Below, piece after piece: positions 8,208-16,273 of a DNA stretch of 57,996 nucleotides. Under the pieces are notes generated by a model that saw only the letters and a list, made by a program, of their open reading frames with translations, was not told where the DNA came from and searched no databases. Both the position numbers and the translations under genes were made by a program. This stretch comes from Pseudomonas sp. Ant30-3 (GTDB taxonomy: Bacteria; Pseudomonadota; Gammaproteobacteria; Pseudomonadales; Pseudomonadaceae). The stretch covers positions 1 to 57,996 of the forward strand of contig NZ_JMCL01000075.1 in assembly GCF_000690905.1 (NCBI RefSeq), given 5' to 3'. Every line of letters begins with the position of its first letter. Position 1 is the stretch's first letter.

Positions 8208-8816
8208 ATGAATAACTACGACATTGATGACACTTCCTACTTGGGGTCTTCTGAAAATCATCATGAAAGCGGCCGACCTATATCCAGCTACGAAGAACAG
8301 GCGGAGGCCCACGCATCACCTGAGAGCGAATTCCGGGAAACGCTGAAAGACGCGAAAGAAGAAGAGCCTGGCGTCTGGAACAACGTTCAACGTGCCAGTT
8401 CACACAGCCACGTCATGATCTATATTTACAATGGAACGTCGGAGAAGTTTGTACTTTCCTCGGCAAGTTCCGGCAATGTAGCAGAGGCAAAAGACTATCC
8501 AGTTGAACCATGGGATTACTGGCTATTCGTGCCTCGCGAAGACATCCCGTACTTTGCCAGAGGCAGGGTTTCCACCCAGGCAAAACACAGCTTCATTTTT
8601 GAAAGCGACAATTACGCTTTTGAGTTCTCCACGAAGTTGTGGGTCAGAAAGGAATACTCGGCATTGTCCTTTGACCCACCCACCATTCCTCTGCGCGAAC
8701 ACAACATCAAATCCATCGGCAAAAAGCCGCTGCAGTGCACCTCGCGGATCACTCGAACAATGAAGAACGGTCCGTATAGCTACGGCATTGTGATCAGCCT
8801 CGGTGGGAATTACTAA
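8208..8816 (+). CDS. Unrecognised AT-richer protein, possibly beta-sandwich
   Basis: The 202-residue protein starts MNNYDIDDTS after an AAGGGAATTGAT ribosome site. Residues 1-65 are acidic and polar and probably disordered. Residues about 70-202 alternate aromatic and polar residues (MIYIYNGTSEKF, DYWLFVPRED, YAFEFSTKLWV, YSYGIVISLGG), suggesting many beta strands. There is no signal peptide and no cysteine-rich domain. The gene and its leader are visibly richer in A+T and rare codons than the neighbours, and it stands alone behind a terminator, so recent acquisition is plausible. Small pore-forming or lectin-like beta proteins have this texture, but I cannot assign a family. Confidence 0.75.
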   Translation: MNNYDIDDTSYLGSSENHHESGRPISSYEEQAEAHASPESEFRETLKDAKEEEPGVWNNVQRASSHSHVMIYIYNGTSEKFVLSSASSGNVAEAKDYPVEPWDYWLFVPREDIPYFARGRVSTQAKHSFIFESDNYAFEFSTKLWVRKEYSALSFDPPTIPLREHNIKSIGKKPLQCTSRITRTMKNGPYSYGIVISLGGNY

Positions 8817-9298
8817 GGCTTGTCGGCCTTGAGCGGCAACCAGATCTCCAGCACGCCGGTGTTGAGCTTTGGATTGAAATCCTCGCTGTAACGCTCGAAT
8901 TCCGGCGCGTCGGCGGCCTCTCGGCCAGAGTGCGGCAGCCAGGTTTTCCAGATGTACTGGAACGTCTCGGGGAGGGTTTTCAACGAACCTTTGTGCTCAA
9001 ACACCGCGTACTGTTGGGGTTGCACTTCGACCCAGCGGAATTTTTCCGGCAGATCGTCGAGCTTGTCGATTTCAACGCCAGCGATGTATTCAAAACTGCC
9101 CTGGCCATCCGGATTGCAGCAAATGCCGTAGGTTACTTCGTTTTTATGCCCGGGAATGCTGTCGATCTCTGGAATGAGTTTCTCCCACAGTTCGGGAATA
9201 TCCCGGGTGGTCTCTGCGGTAAAACGCCCACCGTAGCCCGCGATCAGCATGAAGGGGCCTTTTTCGAAGCGCGGCTCTGTCGGTTTTTGCTCATCCAT
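8813..9298 (-). CDS. GyrI-like / AraC effector-binding domain protein
   Basis: The 161-residue protein consists of one GyrI-like small-molecule-binding domain. Recognisable parts are G-P-F-M-L-I-A-G-Y-G-G-R-F, I-P-x-L-W-E-K-L, T-Y-G-I-C, F-E-Y-I-A-G-V-E-I and the C-terminal L-E-I-W-L-P. It has no DNA-binding domain, as in stand-alone SbmC/GyrI proteins and integron-associated effector-binding proteins. Start 9298 is supported by GAGG upstream. It overlaps the converging gene ending at 8816 by 4 bases. Likely cytosolic; the ligand is unknown. Confidence 0.82.
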   Translation of the reverse strand: MDEQKPTEPRFEKGPFMLIAGYGGRFTAETTRDIPELWEKLIPEIDSIPGHKNEVTYGICCNPDGQGSFEYIAGVEIDKLDDLPEKFRWVEVQPQQYAVFEHKGSLKTLPETFQYIWKTWLPHSGREAADAPEFERYSEDFNPKLNTGVLEIWLPLKADKP

Positions 9299-9366
9299 GA
9301 CGCGAGTCCTCAATCAAAAAAATGGGGTTTGGCTGGGAGTATAGAAGGCAAACCCGATTCGCCCAG

Positions 9367-10029
9367 CTACGGGCCATGCAACTGCTCGGCGGCACCTGAA
9401 CCAATAAACTCGTTGTAGCCGGAAAGGATCACGTACACCGCGAAATAGCAGAAGATCGCAGCAGATGCCATGTACGAATAACGCAGCAATTTGTCCCCAA
9501 GCAATTTGCCGCCATGGCTTGCGGCAAAGCAGAGTCCTGCACTCCAGAGCAAACCGGCAGAAAAAAACCCGCTGAGAAATAACGCCGAGCTGACAGGCCC
9601 TGCCGCACCGGAGCGCGCGATCAGAGTGCCGCCAACCGCTGCAAACCAGAGAATCGCGCTGGGCGAAGACATCGCCAGAAAGATCCCGCGAATAAACTCT
9701 TTACTGTGCGAGTTGTGCCCGACTTCAGCACTCTGCGCCAGTACCGCTTCATGATGAATGGCCGAATAGATCATCTTCGCGGCAAAGTACATCAGCAACG
9801 CCGAACCGCCGATCCATAGTACCCAGCGTACGGTCTCGTATTGCAGCAACACGGTCATGCCGGCCAGCGCCAGCACGGCGTAGATCAAGTCGCCGACGCA
9901 GGTTCCCAGGCCCAGCGCGAAACCCTGGAAATAGCCCCGCTGCATCGCCAAGGTGATCATCGCGATATTGGCGACGCCAATGTCCAGGCACAACGAAAGG
10001 CTCAGCAAGAAGCCACTGGTAAATTCCAT
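9367..10029 (-). CDS. LysE-family amino-acid exporter
   Basis: The 220-residue inner-membrane protein has about six hydrophobic segments. The N-terminal stretch (L-S-L-C-L-D-I-G-V-A-N-I-A-M) and the G-x-G-T-C-V-G-D motif near residue 42 match LysE/RhtB exporters, and the M-S-S-P-S-A-I-L-W-F segment in the middle corresponds to the conserved N/S-P helix. Substrate not predictable. It is divergent from alaC across about 140 bases; since AlaC makes alanine, export of an amino acid would fit, but this is inference. A start at 10050 is possible, but the family N-terminus begins at 10029. Confidence 0.85.
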   Translation of the reverse strand: MEFTSGFLLSLSLCLDIGVANIAMITLAMQRGYFQGFALGLGTCVGDLIYAVLALAGMTVLLQYETVRWVLWIGGSALLMYFAAKMIYSAIHHEAVLAQSAEVGHNSHSKEFIRGIFLAMSSPSAILWFAAVGGTLIARSGAAGPVSSALFLSGFFSAGLLWSAGLCFAASHGGKLLGDKLLRYSYMASAAIFCYFAVYVILSGYNEFIGSGAAEQLHGP

Positions 10030-10168
10030 CAACGCCCATCCTTCGGACAAATTTGTTTACATAGAGGCTGGACAGTCTGCCACAGCTGCCCTTACATTCC
10101 GCCACAGGCCACCGCAGTGGCCAGCGTCGCTCGGACGGTTCCGGGCGCTTACGTTATCCGAGGCAACA

Positions 10169-11386
10169 ATGGCCGAACAAGGTTCGCCGCGCCGCTTTGC
10201 GCGCATAGATCGACTCCCTCCTTACGTTTTCAACATCACCGCCGAACTGAAGATGGCCGCGCGACGTCGTGGCGAAGACATCATCGACCTCAGCATGGGC
10301 AACCCCGACGGCCCTACGCCGCCGCACATTGTCGAAAAACTGGTGACGGTTGCACAACGCGAAGACACTCACGGTTACTCCACGTCCAAAGGCATTCCGC
10401 GCCTGCGTCGGGCGATTTCCAATTGGTACAAGCAGCGTTACGAGGTCGACATCGACCCGGAAAACGAAGCCATTGTCACCATCGGTTCCAAGGAAGGCCT
10501 GGCGCATTTGATGCTGGCGACGCTCGATCAGGGCGACACCGTGCTGGTGCCGAACCCCAGTTATCCGATCCACATCTACGGTGCCGTGATTGCCGGCGCC
10601 CAGGTCCGTTCGGTGCCGCTGATTCCCGGTGTGGATTTCTTTGACGAGCTCGAGCGTGCGATTCGCGGGTCTATCCCGAAACCGAAAATGATGATTCTCG
10701 GCTTCCCCTCCAATCCGACCGCTCAGTGTGTAGAGCTGGATTTCTTCGAGCGGGTGATCGCCCTCGCCAAGCAATATGACGTGCTGGTGGTGCATGACCT
10801 GGCCTATGCCGACATCGTTTACGACGGCTGGAAAGCCCCGTCGATCATGCAGGTGCCGGGCGCGAAGGACATCGCGGTAGAGTTCTTCACCCTGTCCAAG
10901 AGCTACAACATGGCGGGTTGGCGCATCGGTTTCATGGTCGGCAATCCGGAGCTGGTCAACGCGCTGGCGCGGATCAAGAGCTACCACGACTACGGCACGT
11001 TCACTCCGCTGCAAGTCGCGGCGATTGCCGCACTGGAAGGCGATCAGCAATGCGTCAAGGACATTGCCGAGCAGTATCGGCAACGACGCAACGTGCTGGT
11101 CAAAGGTTTGCACGAACTGGGCTGGATGGTCGAAAACCCGAAAGCCTCGATGTACGTCTGGGCAAAAATTCCCGAGGCGTATGCGCACATGGGTTCGCTG
11201 GAGTTCGCCAAAAAGCTGTTGGCTGAAGCCAAGGTTTGCGTGTCGCCAGGCGTGGGATTTGGTGAGTATGGAGACGATCATGTGCGCTTTGCGCTGATCG
11301 AAAACCAGGACCGGATTCGCCAGGCGGTGCGCGGCATTCGCGGGATGTTTCGGGCGGATGGGGTAGTCAGTAAATCCAACACATGA
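10169..11386 (+). CDS. alaC: Alanine transaminase AlaC (glutamate-pyruvate aminotransferase)
   Basis: The 405-residue protein is a fold-type I, PLP-dependent aminotransferase. M-G-N-P-D-G-P-T-P, the G-Y-S-T-S-K-G motif, P-N-P-S-Y-P, and the lysine in T-L-S-K-S-Y-N-M-A-G-W-R near residue 243 (Schiff base with PLP) are all present. It closely resembles AlaC/YfdZ, which converts pyruvate plus glutamate to alanine plus 2-oxoglutarate. The ATG at 10169 follows CGAGGCAACA; longer in-frame starts lack a ribosome site and lie in the promoter region. Confidence 0.9.
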   Translation: MAEQGSPRRFARIDRLPPYVFNITAELKMAARRRGEDIIDLSMGNPDGPTPPHIVEKLVTVAQREDTHGYSTSKGIPRLRRAISNWYKQRYEVDIDPENEAIVTIGSKEGLAHLMLATLDQGDTVLVPNPSYPIHIYGAVIAGAQVRSVPLIPGVDFFDELERAIRGSIPKPKMMILGFPSNPTAQCVELDFFERVIALAKQYDVLVVHDLAYADIVYDGWKAPSIMQVPGAKDIAVEFFTLSKSYNMAGWRIGFMVGNPELVNALARIKSYHDYGTFTPLQVAAIAALEGDQQCVKDIAEQYRQRRNVLVKGLHELGWMVENPKASMYVWAKIPEAYAHMGSLEFAKKLLAEAKVCVSPGVGFGEYGDDHVRFALIENQDRIRQAVRGIRGMFRADGVVSKSNT

Positions 11387-11395
11387 GCCCGAACC

Positions 11396-11481
11396 TGTAG
11401 GAGCCGGCTTGCTGGCGATTGCATCGACTTGGTCAGCAGTTAAACCGAGTCGTCTGCATCGCCGGCAAGCCGGCTCCTACA
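11396..11481. repeat. REPIN, GTAGGAGCCGGCTTGC type
   Basis: TGTAGGAGCCGGCTTGCTGG at 11396 is repeated inverted as GCCGGCAAGCCGGCTCCTAC at 11462-11481, separated by about 46 bases. It lies between convergent alaC and the gluconate permease. Confidence 0.85.
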
Positions 11482-11499
11482 AAAGCGTTGCGGTGTTAC

Positions 11500-12852
11500 T
11501 TATACGAACATCGACAACAGCAGAATAAAGCCCAGTGCCACGATGGACAGGATGGTTTCCATCGCCGTCCAGGTCTTAAACGTCTCTGCAACAGTCATGT
11601 TGAAGTACTGCTTCACCAGCCAGAAACCGGCGTCGTTCACGTGCGACAGGATCAGCGAACCGGCACCGGTCGCCAACACCAGCAACTCACGGTTGACGCC
11701 CGGAATCATCCCCACCACCGGCACCACGATGCCCGCGCCAGTAATGGTTGCCACAGTGGCCGAACCGGTTGCGATACGGATCACCGCTGCCACCAGCCAC
11801 GCCAGCAGAATTGGCGAAATCTGTGCGTTCACCGCCATGTGGCCGATCACGTCGCCCACGCCGCTGGTGACCAGCATCTGCTTGAAGCCACCACCGGCAC
11901 CGATGATCAGAATGATCGCGGCGGTCGGCGCGAGGCTGGCGTCGAGCAACTTCAGAATCTTGTTCGAGCCCATGCCCTGCTTGTGGCCGAAGGTGTACAG
12001 CGACAGCAGCAACGCCAGCAACAGCGCCGAGATCGGGTGACCGACCAGGTCCATGAAGGAACGCGCGACGTTGCCTTCAGGCAGCACCACATCGGCAAAG
12101 GTCTTGAGCAGCATCAGGAACACCGGCAGTAACACGGTGATCAGGGTAATGCTGAAGCTCGGCAGATCGGCCGAATCGGATTCACGCGCCAATTGATCTA
12201 CCAGTTCCTGGTTAGGATGACCGGGGATGTATTTGGCGATGAACGTGCCGTAGATCGGGCCGGCAATGATGGCCGTCGGCAGCGCGACGATCAGGCCGTA
12301 CAAAATGGTTTTGCCGATGTCGGCACCGAACACGCCGATGGCCAGCAACGGGCCCGGGTGCGGAGGCACCAGACCGTGCACGGCAGACAGACCGGCGAGC
12401 AACGGAATACCGATCTTGATGATCGACACGCCGGTACGCCGGGCGACGATGAACACCAGCGGGATCAGCAGCACGAAGCCGATTTCGAAGAACAGCGGAA
12501 TGCCGACCAGGAAGGCCGCGAACATCATCGCCCACTGCACTTTGTCCTTGCCGAACGCGCGAATCAGCGTCTGCGCAATCTGGTCCGCGCCACCCGACTC
12601 AGCCATCATTTTGCCGAGCATGGTGCCCAGCGCAAGGATGATCCCGACAAAGCCGAGCACCCCACCGAAGCCGTCCTGGAACGCCTTGATAACGGTGCCG
12701 ATCGGCATGCCGGAGGTGAGCCCGAGAAAAGCGGCGGCGATGATCAGGGCAATGAAGGGGTGAAACTTGAACTTGGTAATCAGGACGATGAGTCCGATCA
12801 CCGTGACCACTGCATCGAGCAGCAGGAACGTCTCGTGGGACATGCCGAACAT
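11500..12852 (-). CDS. gntP: Gluconate permease, GntP family
   Basis: The 450-residue protein has 12 or more hydrophobic segments and belongs to the GntP gluconate:H+ symporters. The motif V-P-P-H-P-G-P-L near residue 160 and G-A-G-G-G-F-K-Q-M-L near 320 are family signatures. It imports gluconate made in the periplasm by glucose dehydrogenase. An A-rich Crc-type motif and an AGGAGA ribosome site precede the start. A candidate GntR operator lies 78 bases upstream. Its partner kinase is the next gene upstream, 103 bases away, with its own operator. Confidence 0.93.
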   Translation of the reverse strand: MFGMSHETFLLLDAVVTVIGLIVLITKFKFHPFIALIIAAAFLGLTSGMPIGTVIKAFQDGFGGVLGFVGIILALGTMLGKMMAESGGADQIAQTLIRAFGKDKVQWAMMFAAFLVGIPLFFEIGFVLLIPLVFIVARRTGVSIIKIGIPLLAGLSAVHGLVPPHPGPLLAIGVFGADIGKTILYGLIVALPTAIIAGPIYGTFIAKYIPGHPNQELVDQLARESDSADLPSFSITLITVLLPVFLMLLKTFADVVLPEGNVARSFMDLVGHPISALLLALLLSLYTFGHKQGMGSNKILKLLDASLAPTAAIILIIGAGGGFKQMLVTSGVGDVIGHMAVNAQISPILLAWLVAAVIRIATGSATVATITGAGIVVPVVGMIPGVNRELLVLATGAGSLILSHVNDAGFWLVKQYFNMTVAETFKTWTAMETILSIVALGFILLLSMFV

Positions 12853-12867
12853 TAGGGGTGTCTCCTG

Positions 12868-12880
12868 GTTGTTGTTGTTA
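12868..12880 (-). promoter_or_regulatory. Candidate Crc/Hfq site in gntP leader
   Basis: On the minus strand the leader reads TAACAACAACAAC immediately before CAGGAGA, the gntP ribosome site. It contains AANAANAA, the catabolite-activity motif bound by Hfq with Crc, placed where binding would block translation. Confidence 0.6.
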
Positions 12881-12929
12881 TTAAAGCGGCTAATTCGCAG
12901 GTCATAGGGAAAGCTTCGCAGGGCATCTG

Positions 12930-12941
12930 GACAGCGCTATC
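12930..12941. promoter_or_regulatory. Candidate GntR operator upstream of gntP
   Basis: GACAGCGCTATC is a near-perfect palindrome (GAYAGCGCTRTC). The same core occurs at 13505-13516 and 13664-13675, so it is repeated before each of the three gluconate genes. LacI-family repressors bind palindromes with a central CG like this one. Confidence 0.6.
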
Positions 12942-12955
12942 TTTCGCAGCAAATC

Positions 12956-13486
12956 TCATACCGCACGCAGACCATTTTCCTGCCACCAGCGGTGAGCCTG
13001 AATGGCCAGCTCATCAACGCTGTGGTTGGACGCATCAAGCGCCAGCGTCAGCGGCTCGCCGACTGGCGATTCCAGCGTGGCGAACTGACTGTCGATCAAG
13101 GTCGACGGCATGAAATGGCCCGGCCGGTGGGAGACACGGTCTGCGGCGACTTCAGGCGTCAGTTCGAGGAAAATGAAGCCCAGGCCCGGCAAGGCGCTGC
13201 GCAGGCGTTCGCGATAAATCAGTTTGAGCGCCGAACAGGTCAGCACCGGACGCGCACCTTGTGAATCAACGCGGCGCAGTTCATCGCACAGGCTGTCGAG
13301 CCAGCCGGCACGGTCGTCGTCGTTCAGGGGAATGCCGGCGCTCATCTTTTCGATATTGGCGGCAGGGTGAAACGTATCGCCTTCAATGGCAGTGGCGCCG
13401 CTGAGCTGGCACAAGGCCTCGCTGACGCATGTCTTGCCGCAACCGGCAACGCCCATGATGACCAGGGCGGTGATGGGATGATTCAT
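12956..13486 (-). CDS. gntK: Gluconokinase
   Basis: The 176-residue P-loop kinase of the GntK/shikimate-kinase-like type has Walker A G-V-A-G-C-G-K-T at residues 12-19. E-G-D-T-F-H-P near 35-41 and the L-x-C-S-A-L-K segment are typical. It phosphorylates gluconate to 6-phosphogluconate, the entry to the Edd/Eda reactions encoded 20-40 kb away in this window. The ATG at 13486 follows GAGGTGTTAC. An operator-like site lies 19-30 bases upstream of the start. Confidence 0.93.
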   Translation of the reverse strand: MNHPITALVIMGVAGCGKTCVSEALCQLSGATAIEGDTFHPAANIEKMSAGIPLNDDDRAGWLDSLCDELRRVDSQGARPVLTCSALKLIYRERLRSALPGLGFIFLELTPEVAADRVSHRPGHFMPSTLIDSQFATLESPVGEPLTLALDASNHSVDELAIQAHRWWQENGLRAV

Positions 13487-13504
13487 GTAACACCTCAGCG
13501 CGCA

Positions 13505-13516
13505 GACAGCGCTACC
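13505..13516. promoter_or_regulatory. Candidate GntR operator upstream of gntK
   Basis: GACAGCGCTACC shares 11 of 12 bases with the site at 12930 and the trailing TTT. It is 19 bases before the gntK start codon, so a bound repressor would block initiation or early elongation. Confidence 0.58.
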
Positions 13517-13663
13517 TTTGCAAGTTCAAGCTATAGAACATAAGCAAAAGCAGAAGTTGCCGACGCCTTCTTGTGATTTTTTTGTGGGTTGCAGCACGTT
13601 TGTTCCCAATGCCAAAAAGCGAGGTTCAGGCAAAACTCGCTCACGCATTTGCAGCTGCTTCGG

Positions 13664-13675
13664 GACAGCGCTACC
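13664..13675. promoter_or_regulatory. Candidate GntR operator upstream of gntR
   Basis: GACAGCGCTACC followed by TT is identical to the site at 13505. It lies 35 bases before the gntR ATG and suggests autoregulation. Confidence 0.58.
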
Positions 13676-13709
13676 TTAGTGCCTTGAATTTTGTTTGGCA
13701 AGCCGCCCG

Positions 13710-14741
13710 ATGACCACTCCTAAAAACGATAAAAATACTCGCACCACCGGCCGCCCTACCCTTAACGAAGTAGCCCGCCTGGCCGGCGTCAGCCCCATCA
13801 CCGCGTCCCGCGCCTTGCGCGGCGTCAGTACGGTTGCCACCGAACTGGTGGAAAAAGTGCAGAAAGCGGCGCTCGATCTCAACTATGTAGTCAACCCTGC
13901 CGCACGCGCGCTGGCCTCGGCGCAGAGCCATTCGGTGGTGGTTTTGGTGCCGTCGTTGTCCAACTTGCTGTTCATCGACACACTGGAAGCCATTCATCAG
14001 GTTTTGCGCCCCAAGGGATTTGAAGTGCTGATCGGCAACTTCCACTATTCCCGTGATGAAGAAGAAAACCTGCTGCGCAATTACATGGCCTATCAGCCAC
14101 GCGGTTTGCTGCTCACCGGCTTTGACCGCACGGAAAGTTCGCGGCGAATGATCGAGGCGAGCAACATTCCCTGTGTCTACATGATGGAGCTCGACAGCGC
14201 CGCGGGGCTCAATTGCGTGGGCTTTTCGCAACTGGCGGCGGGTGAAACGGCGGCCGAGCATTTGCTCTCGCGCGGTCGCAAGCGCCTGGCCTATATCGGT
14301 GCGCAGCTTGATCAACGCACCCTGCTGCGCGGCGAAGGTTTTCGCAAGGCACTGCAGAAGGCCGGGCGGTATGACCCGGACCTGGAAGTGCTGACCCCGC
14401 GCGCCTCCTCCGTCGGCCTTGGCGGCGAGCTGTTTCTGCAGTTGATGGCAAGCCATCCGGACGTCGATGCGATTTTCTTCGGTAACGATGACCTGGCCCA
14501 GGGCGCTCTACTGGAAGCGATGCGTTGCGGCATCAGGATCCCTGAGCAGGTGTCGATTCTCGGTTTCAATGATTTGCCGGCTTCAGCGCACATGGTCCCG
14601 CGCCTGAGCAGCATCAACACGCCACGCGAGGCCATCGGCCGGCGTGCGGCGGAGCAGATGTTGACGCTGATGGCCGGCAACACCGTGGCGCGGCCGGTGC
14701 AGGACCTGGGGTTTGAGTTGAAGATTCGCGAAAGTACATAG
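13710..14741 (+). CDS. gntR: LacI-family repressor of gluconate genes
   Basis: The 343-residue protein is a LacI/GalR regulator. The N-terminal helix-turn-helix L-N-E-V-A-R-L-A-G-V-S-P-I-T-A-S-R-A-L-R is at about residues 18-37, the hinge with A-A-R-A-L-A-S near 66, then the periplasmic-binding-like effector domain. The family's gluconate repressors bind gluconate or 6-phosphogluconate and release DNA. It is divergent from gntK; the operator pattern in front of gntP, gntK and gntR supports this role. The ATG at 13710 is preferred to an in-frame TTG at 13695. Confidence 0.92.
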   Translation: MTTPKNDKNTRTTGRPTLNEVARLAGVSPITASRALRGVSTVATELVEKVQKAALDLNYVVNPAARALASAQSHSVVVLVPSLSNLLFIDTLEAIHQVLRPKGFEVLIGNFHYSRDEEENLLRNYMAYQPRGLLLTGFDRTESSRRMIEASNIPCVYMMELDSAAGLNCVGFSQLAAGETAAEHLLSRGRKRLAYIGAQLDQRTLLRGEGFRKALQKAGRYDPDLEVLTPRASSVGLGGELFLQLMASHPDVDAIFFGNDDLAQGALLEAMRCGIRIPEQVSILGFNDLPASAHMVPRLSSINTPREAIGRRAAEQMLTLMAGNTVARPVQDLGFELKIREST

Positions 14742-14789
14742 ATCCTCCGCCTGTTGATCGTTCCCACGCAGAGAGCAGAGACAATCAGT

Positions 14790-15659
14790 TCACCCCATCA
14801 ACTCCACAAGCGCCGACGCGCCTTTCTGCAGAGGCTGACTCTTGAGCCACACCGCGTGCACCGGCAACACCAACCCGTTCTCGACGTTGCGAAAACTCAA
14901 GGACTTGAGCCTTCCTGCGTCGAGCAACGGTTGTACCACCGACAGCGGAAAATTCCCCCAGCCCAAACCTGCTTCGACCATCTCCAGCGCCGTTGCCAGC
15001 GTATCGGTGCGCCAACAAGACTCGGCCAGCACGGGACGGGTTTCACTGATCGGCAAATCACGGCTGGCGACGATGATCTGGCGCACATGCACCAAATCTT
15101 CCAGAAACAGATCCTGCCCCTGCAACAACGGATGGTCCGCCGCCAGCGTAGCGATGAACCGTTCCGTGCCGACAAACTGAAAGCGCTCCAGCACATTCAC
15201 GCGCAACCCCGCGAACGCCAGGCACACGCTGACGCGCCCATCATGCAGCATGGCCAGCACGTCATCTTGCGGCGCCGTCAGCACTTCAATATCGAGCAGC
15301 GGATAACGCTGCGCAACCACCTTGATCGCGGCCATCAATCGAACTCTGTCGATGTCGGCGACCACGCCAATCGACAGCGTGCTCTCGAGGCCCAATGACA
15401 ATTCGATCGCATGCACTTGCAGCTGTTTGAGCTGCCCTGAAATAAGCCGTGCGTGCGGCACCAGTGCGCTCGCCATCGCCGTGGGCACTGGCTCGCGGTG
15501 GCTTCGATCGAACAAGGGATAGCCGAGTTCTGCCTCCAGGTTGGCGATGCCCATGCTCACCGCCGACGGCACCTTGCCCAAGGCACGGGCCGCCGCAGAA
15601 AACGAACCACGCTCAATCACGGCGAGAAACAACTCGATGCTGTCGCTGTTGAAATTCAT
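14790..15659 (-). CDS. LysR-family regulator, divergent from PACE efflux gene
   Basis: The 289-residue LysR-type regulator has its helix-turn-helix in residues about 5-60 (F-L-A-V-I-E-R-G-S-F-S-A-A-A-R-A-L-G, then S-A-V-S-M-G-I-A-N-L-E). The co-inducer domain fills the rest. It lies back to back with a PACE transporter gene, which it probably controls, across a 119-bp intergenic region with two imperfect direct repeats. The arrangement resembles regulator/aceI pairs of other proteobacteria. The inducer is unknown. Confidence 0.88.
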   Translation of the reverse strand: MNFNSDSIELFLAVIERGSFSAAARALGKVPSAVSMGIANLEAELGYPLFDRSHREPVPTAMASALVPHARLISGQLKQLQVHAIELSLGLESTLSIGVVADIDRVRLMAAIKVVAQRYPLLDIEVLTAPQDDVLAMLHDGRVSVCLAFAGLRVNVLERFQFVGTERFIATLAADHPLLQGQDLFLEDLVHVRQIIVASRDLPISETRPVLAESCWRTDTLATALEMVEAGLGWGNFPLSVVQPLLDAGRLKSLSFRNVENGLVLPVHAVWLKSQPLQKGASALVELMG

Positions 15660-15665
15660 GCCCTT

Positions 15666-15718
15666 CCTGTCAATTTAGTTGAAAGCTTCTGACTTTTCCT
15701 GTCACTCCTATTGAAGCT
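15666..15718. promoter_or_regulatory. Direct repeats between LysR regulator and PACE gene
   Basis: CCTGTCAATTTAGTTGAAAG (15666-15685) and CCTGTCACTCCTATTGAAG (15698-15716) are imperfect copies 32 bases apart, each ending in AGCT. Three helical turns of spacing fits two dimers of a LysR regulator. Assignment rests on position only. Confidence 0.45.
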
Positions 15719-15778
15719 ATCTTGCACCCACTTAGCCAGTACTGCTGGCATGGAATCGCAAAACAGAGGCAATTTTCA

Positions 15779-16210
15779 ATGCAAGGCGTCAAACGCAAAC
15801 TCGTTTATGTATCGCTCTACGAAGTGATTGGCATGACTTTCTCTGCCCTCGGCCTGGCGCTGCTGTCCGGCACGTCGCCGGGCAGCACCGGGCCCCTGGC
15901 GGTGATCATTACCACCATCGCCGTCACCTGGAATTTTATATACACGACGTTGTTCGAGCGCTGGGAAAGCCGCCAGCCGTCGCGCACTCGCACCGTCAAA
16001 CGGCGCATCGCTCATGCCGTAGGTTTTCAACTAACCTTGATAGTGTTTCTGATTCCGCTGATCGCTTGGTGGATGAACATCAGCCTGGTGCAAGCTTTTC
16101 TGCTGGACCTCGCGCTAATCATCTTCATCCCCTGCTACACGTTTGCGTTCAACTGGTTGTTTGACCGTACGTTTGGTTTGCCGGCCTCCGCACTGCCCGA
16201 CCCTGCTTGA
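15779..16210 (+). CDS. PACE-family efflux transporter
   Basis: The 143-residue protein has four predicted membrane helices arranged as two similar halves (bacterial transmembrane pair domains). The first half has R-K-L-V-Y-V-S-L-Y-E-V and W-N-F-I-Y-T-T-L-F-E-R-W-E; the second has R-I-A-H-A-V-G-F-Q and F-A-F-N-W-L-F-D-R-T-F. These Y-E, W-N-x-x-(Y/F) and Q/E positions are the conserved core of the proteobacterial antimicrobial compound efflux (AceI) family, which export biocides or short diamines. Start 15779 follows AGAGG. Confidence 0.9.
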   Translation: MQGVKRKLVYVSLYEVIGMTFSALGLALLSGTSPGSTGPLAVIITTIAVTWNFIYTTLFERWESRQPSRTRTVKRRIAHAVGFQLTLIVFLIPLIAWWMNISLVQAFLLDLALIIFIPCYTFAFNWLFDRTFGLPASALPDPA

Positions 16211-16273
16211 GTTGCACGCGGGCCGACAGCCTGTCAGATTCCCGAAGCGTTTAATCGCTAAAGGAGTAGCTCC

